A program made the translations under genes and the position numbers. The notes beneath the pieces were generated by a model. That model did no database searches. It saw only the letters and a list, made by a program, of their open reading frames with translations, and was not told the origin of the DNA. Of a stretch of 64,000 nt of DNA, positions 11,936 to 21,814 are shown in pieces. Numbering within the stretch: position 1 is the first letter of the stretch; each line of letters opens with the position of its first letter. Origin of the DNA: Aphelenchoides besseyi (Eukaryota; Nematoda; Chromadorea; Rhabditida; Aphelenchoididae); NCBI GenBank assembly GCA_024699855.1, contig JAMPIQ010000003.1, forward strand, positions 2,480,001-2,544,000, in the 5' to 3' direction.

Positions 11936-12633
11936 ATGAAAAAAGAGAGTGCGATTCGTGCTAATTTGCCGTCCTCTTTTCACTCTCCAATGGAAACAAA
12001 CTCGGCTCGCTTATGCAAAATTACGACTGAACCCCGAAAATCAAAAATGAATATGGAAATTTACATCAAATCAACGCAACTTCCGTCGTCTTCATCAATC
12101 CAAAGCCGCGACTCTTCAATCCGCATCGGTAAGTCATTTTCTTTTTACTTCCTACTAATCATCGTCTGTTTGCAGATTTGGACTGGATCGCTTCATCGCC
12201 CGCATCTTCTACAGTCGGCGCACTAAATTCGGCAAGTCCATTTTACTCTTCGTTCCTTACTTCTTTCGCTTTTTGATTTTGGTTCTAACTTTCTCTGATT
12301 TCAACGACCATCAGCCGACTTCATTAACGGGCAGCCGGAGTGCAACGGTAAGCGTCTTCTATTCCTCAGCTTCCACTCATCTCTTTCATTTCAGTTACAA
12401 AAGTCGCATTATCTTCGATCAATGCGCGTGGCTGTCCTCGAAACTATTCGAGTTTCCAAATGGTAAGCGACTTTTGCTTTACCTCAGTTAACATCTCCCT
12501 TTAGTCATCGGACCTTGAAATCGAGAACGAAACCGAACAATCGCGATTCTTTTTTTCGCCCGATGCGCCGTCTGTTATCTTCTTTCTTTATAAACTCTTT
12601 TCGTTAGCTTCAAATTTTCTTAAACAAAGCTAA
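11936..12633 (+). CDS. unknown Ser/Thr-rich protein, five exons
   Basis: Five exons (11936-12128, 12176-12235, 12315-12347, 12395-12462, 12505-12633) keep one frame across four introns to give about 160 residues. Three donors are strong (GTAAGT, GTAAGC, GTAAGC); the donor of intron 2 is weak (GTCCAT). The exons include a 33-nt one. The protein is rich in serine and basic residues at the N terminus (KSTQLPSSSSIQSRDSS), then acidic and hydrophobic at the end (FFFSPDAPSVIFF). No domain is recognised. A second frame is also open from exon 3 onward, so the C-terminal half is less certain than the exon structure. A GC-rich hairpin begins five bases after the stop. Confidence 0.5.
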
Positions 12634-12637
12634 ACCC

Positions 12638-12674
12638 AAGTAGCTTCTCGCCGCGGAGCGGCGGGGAGCTACTT
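12638..12674 (+). other. GC-rich 17-bp hairpin in a 3' UTR
   Basis: AAGTAGCTTCTCGCCGC, a three-base loop GGA, then GCGGCGGGGAGCTACTT. As plus-strand RNA all 17 positions pair, two of them as G-U. On the minus strand these two would be A-C mismatches, so the structure favours plus-strand RNA, the strand of the gene that ends at 12633. Confidence 0.75.
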
Positions 12675-12813
12675 GTATAGATAAATGAATCGACCACTAG
12701 AGGTTCAAACTAACGTCGAATGCAAAGTGATGACTATCAAGTCAAAGACATTTTATTTTCTACTCACTAAAATCAAAGTTTAAAGCAAGAAAACACTATA
12801 ACAGAAACGAACA

Positions 12814-14244
12814 TCAGTTAAAATTGAAGGGACATTTTTGCTTAAAATTTTTGAGTAACTGACTGAGAATGGAACTGTAGGCATCAGGTCGGGCGTTGAA
12901 GATGCGTTTCAGTCTGTGCCAAGTCAAATTGGAGAGTTTGTCCGGTTCACTGAAAAGCTAATGGTCAATTCTGTAGTTTGGTTTCAACTTACTTGACCAC
13001 AAATCGGTAAATGTTATCCACCTCTACAGCATCAAAAGATGTTTGCACAATCAGTGCTTGCGCTCCATCGCTCTGAATTGACCAGACATTCTTTAGCATA
13101 ATATCCGTGCTTTTCTACTCCAACATATCCAAATGCAGCGACAAGATTTCAGATTCTTCTTCGTCACGGTAATTTACTGTCGATTAAACTCCGTGAAGGA
13201 GAGTTTATTCGTTACAGTAAGAAATACAATAAGGAGTACGGGTCGTTTGTCTTGTGGTAAAAGAAGGGTGAATTGTTTGAGGAGAAGAGGGCTTTTTATA
13301 CGGAGGTTTTGCATAACGGAGAGGAGGGAAAAGGTGTCCATAAATTAAACGTGGAGGGTTTATGGCCTCCTTTTTATGGGACTTTCAGAAGATCGAGAAC
13401 CTTCGCGATCTTTGACAAATTTCAACAAAGAGCGTTATTCCAATGCAACACATGGAACGCGATAATATAGTACTAGATTCCTGAAATGTAAGATCTGGTT
13501 ATTGTACTGAAAGATCAAAGTTACCAAATTGACTCCTTCTGCCAAATCCCAGTTGATCGTTCGTTTTCGACTTTGATCTCTCTCCGCAAAGTCGAATTCG
13601 ATCAGGTCGATCGGTTGATTGGCATCGTCGTTGCTCGTTTCGCCTCGAGCCAACCCGTAAAGACGACCGTCAAAGCATTCGAAGTCACTCATTTCCCGTG
13701 GGACTTCTAGCCAGGATACGGTGAGCGGGTTGCCGACGTTCAATCAAACCACATAAAAATCGACCCGAGAAGGTTGATTGTGGGCAATCTTGAAGACGGT
13801 TGTGATTGCACGAACCACGTGCAAAAAGGCGCCTTCGTGTAGGCTGCCACAAAAGTCGTCTGTTCGACGACGAACATCGAACGTCCATAGTCGAAATATC
13901 CAATTCCGACGTGCAAATTGTTCGAATCATTGGATCCGAACAACAAAAAGGCGGTGTGCATGTCCAGTGGGAAAACACTGCGAATGCAATGAGCATTCGT
14001 CTTCTGTTGTGATTCCCCGATAGTTGACGATGAAAAGTGAAATGAAAAGTTCTAAACAAGAAGACTGAAGAAAGCAACACGAAACTTACTGTGATTTGAA
14101 GTGAAAGAAGTCGAGGATTGCGCAATCCTGCTTTCCATTCTTAACCAAGAATCGGCCATCAATAACATGCTGATTACCGGCGCCGGGCACCGCGAAGCTG
14201 CCCATCAATCGACGTTCGTGTTTCGCAATTCCGCTGATCGCCAT
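12814..14244 (-). CDS. uncharacterised protein, paralogue of the 46.5-47.8 kb gene
   Basis: Exon 1 is 14244-14090 (MAISGIAKHERRLMG to HFKS). A GTAAGT donor and an acceptor at 13978 join it to VFPLDMHTAFLLFG. Further coding blocks read REMSDFECFDGRLYG with PIDLIEFDFAERDQS (about 13705-13510) and KNVWSIQSDGAQALIV (about 13105-12995). A GTAAGT/TTTCAG intron then leads to NARPDAYSSILSQLL and a stop at 12814. The same order of blocks occurs in the 46-47 kb gene: LDY, then W-x-x-x-[SF], then R-P-[DE]-A near the end. The family is unknown to me and has no signal peptide or membrane segment. The middle junctions are unresolved. A stretch of unusual composition (13131-13490) separates the third and fourth blocks, so this copy may be interrupted. 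A TTCAG acceptor 16 bases before the ATG suggests trans-splicing. Confidence 0.55.
13131..13490 (+). other. purine-rich segment with an interrupted plus-strand frame
   Basis: The plus strand is unusually rich in G and A from about 13180 to 13400. It reads as coding-like peptide (KLREGEFIRYSKKYNKEYG, then a TAA, then ELFEEKRAFYTEVLHNG and GLWPPFYGTF in the next phase). It sits inside the minus-strand gene at 12.8-14.2 kb, between exons that are conserved in its paralogue. It looks like an insertion, but I recognise neither the peptide nor terminal repeats. Confidence 0.4.
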
Positions 14245-14644
14245 CGTTGTATTTGAATATCTGAACGTTTGAATTAATGAAGAAGATTTGAAGCATCACG
14301 AGATCAGTGAACGTCGCTAAACGATGACACGCTGCAACGGAAACAGGAAAGCAAAATTCACAAAGAGAGAACTGAATTGATTGAACCGAAGTTGGATTCA
14401 GAAAGCGATCGAGTCCATAGGAAATAACTGATAACTTGATTCTGCATGACCTCTCGAGGACACAGATGTAAATGGAATGCTGTTGTGCATTTTGCATAGT
14501 TGCTCGCAGTAATCACTTAAAGGGAACGAAGTCGTAAAACTAAAGCGCTTTCACAACTGATCGATGAAAAACCCGTAAATTTTCTCGAGAACTTGGAGAA
14601 GTGGATTTAGTCCTTAAAATCACATCCCAACAAAGAATCTCAAC

Positions 14645-15019
14645 ATGAAAATCAATACAGATAAAATGGACAAACTTCTTGCCAATAACTACTTTCAAGG
14701 ACAACAGGAATTCGCTGTCCATTGCAGTTCCGATATTCCGTTACTTAATGAAAACTTGACGATGAACGAGGATCGGCCAGTTGATCGACCACAGAAACTG
14801 AGAATGGAAGACGGACTTGTTTCTCAGGCTTATATGCGGCCCATAAGTCACGCCTCGTTCATGCGATCAACAACCAAGCGGACCTCCGGTCAATTGCGCA
14901 ATAACTACCGCGCGATATCGCCAGAGAACGTAGTCGGTTTTTTAAACAGACGAAGGAGTCCAAGTTCCGACGGCGCAGTTAGGTCGTTTCCCAATCTCAG
15001 ACTTTCTGGAAGCTATTGA
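14645..15019 (+). CDS. hypothetical basic protein, single exon
   Basis: An ATG-started frame of 124 residues with arginine- and serine-rich character (RRRSPSSDG, KRTSGQLRN) that would be disordered and phosphorylatable. No domain, signal peptide or membrane segment. No acceptor-like sequence is seen directly upstream. It could be a single-exon gene, a first exon of the plus-strand genes further on, or chance; the absence of any neighbour in frame leaves this open. Confidence 0.35.
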   Translation: MKINTDKMDKLLANNYFQGQQEFAVHCSSDIPLLNENLTMNEDRPVDRPQKLRMEDGLVSQAYMRPISHASFMRSTTKRTSGQLRNNYRAISPENVVGFLNRRRSPSSDGAVRSFPNLRLSGSY

Positions 15020-17069
15020 GAATTGAATCCGAAAGAGAAGGTTAACGGTGTCTAAACGATTTGAGTATTCGCATAAACAGCGCGTAAAACGAACGGCATC
15101 TATAGATGATTAGAATCACTCAATGGCATTATGCATCAAAGATTTGAAGTCAGACCATTGGTCACTATCTTGAGTCCGTTTTGTGGGGCGTCGTCGATGC
15201 GTTGCACATGATCAATGCTCAAAATCGCCGCAAACAATGTCTGATGTTACAACCAGAGTTGACTTTAACGGCGACTTTCAACGACCGGTAATCGTGAAGA
15301 CACCGCATTCTATTTTTCGGATTTCGAATCGACTAATGGGTCGGAAGAGCGAAACTTATGATACGGCGAACTCCACGATTATCGATATGAACGATCCGGT
15401 AGGTGGTGTTTCTTTGGTCTGTTGATCAATCGGCGTTTCTCTTCTTCACAACCTGCGGACAAAGTTCGATTCCTCGACGACGTTGAAAGTGATAGAAATC
15501 TGAACAGAAAACCTTGCCCATTATGTAAAAAAAGAAAATTGAAATTTTTCGCTACATGAACGGCGCTCGTAATCTTCTTAACTCGAAAGTATTTCAAATG
15601 CCCAGAAGTCATGACGTGTATAACAGACGAAATAAATTGAATACACGAGAAGAAAACAAATTCATTTGAAAATTCGAACATACACTAAACGATTCTTGAT
15701 TTTCGTGTGTATTATTTGAGACTGTTCAATTGAACGAAAAATAACTAGAGCTTCGTTGTTTGTGGCATCATAAATTACTTCTTGTATTCCGTCTGTAGCC
15801 ACGTGTTGTAGACGAAAGAAAAGAAACTCGTCACTACAAGATCGTGGCAACACTCCCACCCACAATTTTGATGTTACTTGTGGTTTACTCCAATTTATCT
15901 AAAACGGTTTCCATCAAACAATGTTTGTTTCGCTTATTTTTCATTTCAACTTTTCGCCTTTCTGTAAACAGGGATTTGATTGAAATGTGTGAATTGCATT
16001 AGTTACGCTTTCAATGTCTGTAAATTGTACATCTTTGCAACCCGCGATCTCTCTTATTCGATCGTTGTTCTAGTAGGAAAACGACTCGCGCTCGGAAGTC
16101 GGTCATTTTAACTTTTCGCTTTCGAAATTGTTCTTTTAGTTAAATTTTTAATCACAAATTTTGTTGGTGCAAAGTTCTCTTGTTGGACGCCTTTCTCATC
16201 ATCGCCGTGATATCGCGTGAAGCGAGAAAAGTGACCAGAAGTCGAAGCACATTGATTGCCGAAGTCGTTCGTCTATTACTTTCGTCTTAACATTGTTCTC
16301 GTTTCTATAATTGTCGGATAAATTCCTCTTATTCCTTTAGTTGTTCAATTCCACTCCTCTTCTCCGTAGTCTTTTTAACGACGCCAAAAGATGTTCGATC
16401 GACGTCCGCTCGTAAGGTCTTTTTTGCCCATCCGTTAACGGGCCGATCAGCCGTTTTTTCTTCGTCTTGCCATTTTGCCCATCAGTTTATGGTTATAATG
16501 CGCAACCAAATGGTGGCGTCCTTTTTTAACCGCTGGATTTCTTACTTTTTTCTATTAATTACGAAGTGAAATCCGTTTGTTCTTGTAGCCTTTTTTAACT
16601 ACTAATCTTTTCGATATCCACTTGTTATCACTCCTTCTTATAAGAAACTCAATTTGTCCACGTTTACTTATTTCGTGATTCTTAATTTGGTCTTAAATTG
16701 TTTCATAACTGTTGTCTTCTTTCGTGTTGAACCGTTCGTTATTGTTCGTTTAGTAAAATTTTTAATCACAAACTTTTGGATTTTGATTGGGAAATGGAAG
16801 TCGATGATGGTTTTGTCAAATCATCGGATTCATAAGCCGTTTGTTTGAAATTGTCCAACAATTGAATTTTGAATATTGTAGAGTCATGAATTGAACGGTC
16901 GTATGGACATTGGTTTGTCAGCGATAAATCACTTAAATAAATACCACAAAATGCTAAATTAATCAGAAGTTCTTTAGAACGATACACTACACTGTTCAAC
17001 GGTAACAAAACACATTTAGCTCATAAAAATTTGATTTTAAGCTTCTTAATGACGATCAAATTTCGGACG
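15020..17069. other. T-rich stretch with short repeats
   Basis: No firm gene. A 50-codon open piece (about 15240-15400, ending at a GTAGGT donor) looks coding but is isolated. Two near-identical tracts around TTTTTAATCACAAA occur at 16128-16162 and 16745-16779. Runs of CTTTTTTAAC and TTTTGCCCATC recur between 16370 and 16600. This may be regulatory or transposon debris. Confidence 0.4.
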
Positions 17070-17472
17070 ATGAAACATGTAGAATCAGAAAGATCTACAA
17101 ACTCAGACGAATCGGGTAAGATAACATTTTTCTTCATTTCTAGTTGCTGTTTTCAGACTGCGATATCGACTACGAAGAAATTTCTTTGGAAGACAATGCG
17201 ATCGCCACGTACGAGATGGAAGGACGAGATTCGGAGACACTGCGGACAACACTCCTACACGAGCAACTTTCGTTGGGCACAAAAAAATACGACAGTAACA
17301 TCGACTCTAACGCAAGCTTTGCAAACCATTAACACCGCGACCACGACGCTTGCGATGAGCCCGACGTGAGATCAAACATTGCTCTGTCCACAATTTCGGA
17401 AATAAACTTCAACTTCAGTGGTATCATCGATGATACGGACTTCGAAGAGGATGCTCAAATCTGTTTGTAAGT
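17070..17472 (+). pseudogene. acidic protein fragment with one in-frame stop
   Basis: A short first exon (from the ATG at 17070) joins through a GTAAGA/TTTCAG intron to DCDIDYEEISLEDNAIA and continues to NASFANH and a TAA at 17330-17332. The same frame then stays open for 46 codons (HRDHDACDEPDVRS ... DDTDFEEDAQICF) up to a GTAAGT donor at about 17468. Both halves are equally acidic, which suggests one ancestral exon broken by a nonsense change. Alternatives are a real 73-residue protein ending at the TAA, or stop-codon readthrough. Family unknown. Confidence 0.4.
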
Positions 17473-17949
17473 TAAGCATTTTAAACTTCTGATACCCACT
17501 TTATTTGCAGTTCTATAAACAAGGTGCAATGTGAAAACGACAGAATAGCAGGAGTGAAACACCAATCCGAACGATTTTAATATCAGACGAAAACTTTCGT
17601 AATTTATCCCGATCGACTGCAATATTCGAAATAAAGAAACTCCGGAAAAGTGGTGAAAGAAGTACCAAGCACTACTGTCAAATACGTTGTGGTGCGATTT
17701 TTCAATCAGACGGATCAAATGTTCTCGTATAGAAAGAGCACAGTGAAGATTGTGAAGCAGAGGTTGTAGCACTTGAAAAAGTCGGAAGAAAGTGTGATGG
17801 AATTCAATACCCACCTGCGAAAATGTGCCAATCGGCAACTTTGAGCACGGGGCGGCCAAGCAGTATTCGACTCAGAACATCTATTCGCGCCTAAAACTCA
17901 TTATGCATGACGTTCGTCGGAAGGTTAATTACTTTTTGTACAACTTTTC

Positions 17950-18330
17950 ATCGTTCATTAGGATTCGGAAACTTGAACGATGCAGGAGGCCGAACGGACC
18001 AAGCAAACAATAACTCAAAAAGCAATGGAACGGCGTATCTTGGGTATTCGTCTGCAAGACAAAATCCGAAGCACCACAATCCGAGACCTCACTAAGTTCA
18101 AGGACGCGGTGGAAGATGCAATCCAACATAAGTTTAATTGGACTAATCATGTAGCCGGACGAAATGATAATTGTTGGACTACTCGCACGACTAGACCAGA
18201 CCACTTGGACGGCCCGAGAATCGTTGGCGAAGAGACATGGAACGAGCGTTGGAATCTGCATGGCAACAATCGCACAGGACCGGAACAAATGGAAATAGCG
18301 GTCGAATTATTCGCACCAATTTAACAAATA
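17950..18330 (+). mobile_element. RTE-type LINE, 3' end of the reverse transcriptase
   Basis: The frame reads QKAMERRILGIRLQDKIRST then WTNHVAGRNDNCW, which is the conserved tail of RTE-clade reverse transcriptases (usual form QRAMERRMLGI, W-x-x-H-[VI]-A-R, R-W). After about 18190 the match continues in a second frame (SLAKRH ... AQDRNKWK), showing a frameshift. The catalytic palm and the endonuclease are absent. A 5'-truncated, dead copy, typical of LINE insertions. Confidence 0.75.
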
Positions 18331-18737
18331 ATCATTTTTTGTATCTCTTCGCTTTGTTGTTAACTGGTTGAACCGAGTAAATCATTGTTTATCGTTTGTA
18401 TTCTTTTTAGGTTTGAACGAAGAAACAGAGGAGATGAAATTGGCTCGTTACGACTTGGTCCTTACGTTCGACGACTTTGACGGGGCTCACAATTTTGTCA
18501 GATTTGGTAGCTGCAGGCTATACCAAGCGTCCGACTCAGGCAATCATTTTAAGCTTTTGATATTGATTAATAAGGTTTAATTTCAGCAACTGCATCAGTC
18601 CTACGCGCATCACGTTGGCGTCGAGCAATCTCTATGACCTACCTCTTTGTCTGTAAAATTTAAGAACAAGCGATTGAATTAATTTTTGGTTTTATATAAG
18701 GCATTTTGGGATTTTTTCGTTGCGGCAATCGTTTTAG

Positions 18738-19325
18738 AGTTACGTTTATTCGGTACGACGAATCTTCGACTTCACGTCAAACCAGTGGATGGAAGGAGGG
18801 AGCCAATCAGGTAGAGTTTTGGATTGAATTAAAATAGTTGTTCTTAAATAAAATCAATTTTATTGTCGTTTATTTAGTCGGGTATGACTGGTAAGTTCAA
18901 ACCTGTCAATGAATTCAAATAAACTCAATTTTAAGGATTTGGTGCATTCCGAAACAACACGATCTTTTTGCTCCAAAATCAAGATCAACGATCCCAAGGT
19001 ATTTTTAATTGTTATTTCATTTCCTAACTGTAACCTTAGGATTGATCCCCTACCAAATGGGTGTCAACTTGGAATCTCAGGCAGGAAAAACTGCATTTGG
19101 CGCGTTTCGTAAAACTTATACTCCGTTTGTCGACGACACACGCCAAGATCTTCCGTACGAGTTGTCTCGTGATCCATCGGTTCCATTCTGGTCGGGTCAA
19201 GAAGATAACTTCGCCAATCAAACAGGTACAATAAACTACACGAATTTTCATCGATGCTTTCAGGCATGACCTCTTTCGGCACACCGCGTGATGTTCGAGG
19301 CGAATATGTTCGCCGAATGTGGTAG
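18738..19325 (+). CDS. calponin-repeat protein, 3' exons
   Basis: Exons 18738-18810, 18878-18890 (only 13 nt), 18936-18998, 19040-19225 and 19264-19325 keep one frame to a TAG. They encode three calponin-like repeats: GANQSGMTGFGAFRN, IPYQMGVNLESQAGKTAFG and, split by the last intron, NFANQTG with MTSFGTPRDVRGEY. The consensus of the family is [LYI]-Q-[MA]-G-[TSV]-N..Q-x-G-M-T-x-F-G. In nematodes such repeats (UNC-87 and calponin-like proteins) bind and stabilise actin filaments in muscle. The first exon here enters in phase 2, so upstream exons must exist. A candidate exon lies at 18411-18509, but I could not connect it. No calponin-homology domain is seen. Confidence 0.8.
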
Positions 19326-20336
19326 TGCAGCTTCTTATTTTTTTGACTGCCATCAGTTAAACGACCGAGTTTCTCTTTTTTCTCGTTTCATCAACGACCT
19401 TCGATCGTCGAACAAACTTTCAAACTTTTCCCTGACTTTTATATGATGCACATGAACCAATCGCTTTTTGTTTGTTTGATTATAGCGACTTATGTTGAAT
19501 TAGATAAAAATAAGCGATTGAATTTGGTGATTCAAAGAAGTTTGTCAATTGAAATGATCAGTGAAGAACAACTGAACTTGTCACTTAGATTCCAGTACAA
19601 TGATAAGTGAACTTGAGGATCTTATGTTTGTTTATAACATTTCAACGTTTCAGCAATTAGTGATCTGTTTGTGTTTATGTTCCAGTTGTTTCAACGAAAG
19701 TGTTTTGACTTCTTTCGTTTACAAATCGAGAATCAGAATCGAAATTGCGAAAGGAAGCGGTCGTTTTCTTCCAGACGGAGTTTCAAGTAAACAATGAAAG
19801 AATTTTCTACGTAGCCATTTTGCTTGTCGACGGTTGTATCTTCATTTTCAGGTATTAATGTTAACTGATCATGTTTTATGCCGTTGTTCTTTTTATCCAA
19901 CGTCAGTTTAAAAAATTATCCTCCAAACGTGTTGACAGTTCGAGCACTTCGGTAAGATTAACATGCGTTTGAAGGGGTTATTGGCATCGATTTTTTAGCC
20001 TTCTTAAAAACTTTAAGACCCAACAAGGTCTAGGTAACGAACGAATTCTCGAATTAACCGCAACATGAAAACTGTTTGATAAGAATACAAACTTAAAACG
20101 ATCAAGAATCACCGCGAACTTTTGAGTCAGCTTATAACTTTCAATGCATGTCAATTGAATATCTTGAATTCAATCTAACATCTAAGACTAATTCAGCTAA
20201 CAGCTTGTTTATGAAGCTATTGATTTGAACACCAATTTTCGGAGAACTTGGCGTTGCTTTCAATTTCGATGATCTTGCTCCAATGAAAGGCTTTCATTAA
20301 TCCGCATGTGAATGTCGCAATCGTTTAAGCAAAATA
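19326..20336. other. gene-less stretch
   Basis: AT-rich 3' flank of the calponin-repeat gene. No supported gene or repeat. The TA target site of the next transposon is at 20335-20336. Confidence 0.5.
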
Positions 20337-21280
20337 CAGGGTGTCCCGGCCGAAACTAATGATTTGAAACGCGCCGCAAAATTCGAGTTCTTAACCAATT
20401 TTGATGCGGTTTTTTGTAATTGATAGGAAATTTATGGAAATATTGTTTCTTTTCAAAATATTTCCAAAATTTCATTCAGAATCATGAGAAATCTTCATTT
20501 TGGTGAAGTGTTTGGTTTTGAGCGAAAAAAACCGCGTGCAAATGCTCTGCGTGTGGTCTCTCTCTCCACTGCGCTTAACAAAAATGTCTTGGTCAGCAGC
20601 TGAGAAAGAGTTCTGCGTGATCGAGTACGCCAAGTCAAACAGTCCGATTTCCGTTCAACGTGCTTCCGTCGACACTTCAATCTTCCTCCACGTGCTCCCG
20701 TTCCGACTGCTTCGAATTTCTCGACTTGGTTCGACAACTTTCTGCGACGAAGCGATCTCTACAAGAGACGTGGAGCTAAGGAAAGGTTGGGAATTGCGTC
20801 TGATTTTCAATTCGTTTTTTTAAGAACGGCCAGAACTCCGGAAGTGATGGCGGAAATTCTCCGTTTGATTCGTGAGGACCCAAACCAATCAGTTCGCGCA
20901 CTTGCAAATCTTAAGGGGATGCCATCAAAATCGACCGTTCGATCGAAGAGTAAGCCCAAGAACTCCAAAAAGTTATCCAAAAAGACGGAAGATCTGTTGA
21001 GATTTGAACGATAAACACTTGAAAATCAGTCAAAGGTCTTTTCTGAAAAGTGGAGATAGACCACACGCAGAGCATTTGCACGCGGTTTTTTTCGCTCAAA
21101 ACCAAACACTTCACCAAAATGAAGATTTCTCATGATTCTGAATGAAATTTTGGAAATATTTTGAAAGGAAACAAAATTTCCATAAATTTCCTATCAATTA
21201 CAAAAAACCGCATCAAAATTGGTTAAGAACTCGAATTTTACGGCGCGTTTCAAATCATTAGTTTCAGCCGGGACACCCTG
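20337..21280 (+). mobile_element. 944-bp Tc1/mariner-type element with about 230-bp inverted repeats
   Basis: The left end CAGGGTGTCCCGGCCGAAAC and the right end GTTTCAGCCGGGACACCCTG are inverted copies. The match continues inward for about 230 bp on each side, to GCGTGTGGTCTCTC and its complement. Both ends are flanked by TA, the target duplication of the superfamily. The inside holds only the N-terminal part of a transposase, so the element cannot move itself but might be mobilised by a full copy elsewhere. Confidence 0.88.
20584..21012 (+). pseudogene. transposase DNA-binding region, truncated
   Basis: MSWSAAEKEFCVIEYAKSNS begins a domain of the type found at the start of many insect and nematode mariner-like transposases. 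After QR the match moves to another frame (CFRRHFNLPPRAPVPTAS, FSTWFDNFLRR), a one-base frameshift. A later frame gives RTPEVMAEILRLIRE and QSVRALAN, the second helix-turn-helix. No DDE catalytic domain follows before the right inverted repeat. Confidence 0.65.
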
Positions 21281-21814
21281 TATAATATAATCCTTCTTCA
21301 GATTTTGGCCGTCAAAAGCATTGCGATAACAATACTGTCATTGAATACTTGAAGTTGCCATTTTAATACAGCGAGCGAACGTACTTCCAAGAACTATTGA
21401 CGACATTCAAAGATCGAATTTTGAGTACACGATTGAAACATCGAAGGGATCACCAAGTTGCTCGAATGGTAAGAAATATATCATAAACACTACGATGAAG
21501 TTGTGGAGATCATCTTCCGCTTGAAATCAAAAAATTCTGTTTAACTGTGTTGTTATTTTGATCCCATTTAAACCTTCCACAACGAATCATTCATTCGATT
21601 CCTCTCATTTTCTTCTCTTTTTTTTGAAACCTGATCGATAACCTTGTATTTTTCTGCTTTAATAAACAGACACTACTGAGTTTACTATACATTGAGTCTA
21701 ATTACTCAACTTCTGTTTACAAGTTGGATATCAAGAGATCCTCAGTTACTATCACTATTGACAATCAGAATCATAGTGTTTATTTCATGTGTATAGTCGA
21801 ACAAAAGAAAGAGG
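21281..21814. other. gene-less stretch
   Basis: Right TA target site (21281-21282), then AT-rich sequence forming the 3' side of the pseudokinase gene. Nothing else recognised. Confidence 0.5.

Noticed and set aside
14174..14497. 107-codon minus-strand frame
   Set aside because: It overlaps exon 1 of the 12.8-14.2 kb gene in another phase and continues into its upstream DNA; a shadow frame.
15183..15425. Coding-like plus-strand piece ending at a GTAGGT donor
   Set aside because: No start, no partner exon in frame and no family; only mentioned in the gene-less stretch.
17455..17859. 134-codon minus-strand frame
   Set aside because: Hydrophobic-looking but antisense to the degenerate region leading into the RTE relic; no splice or start support.
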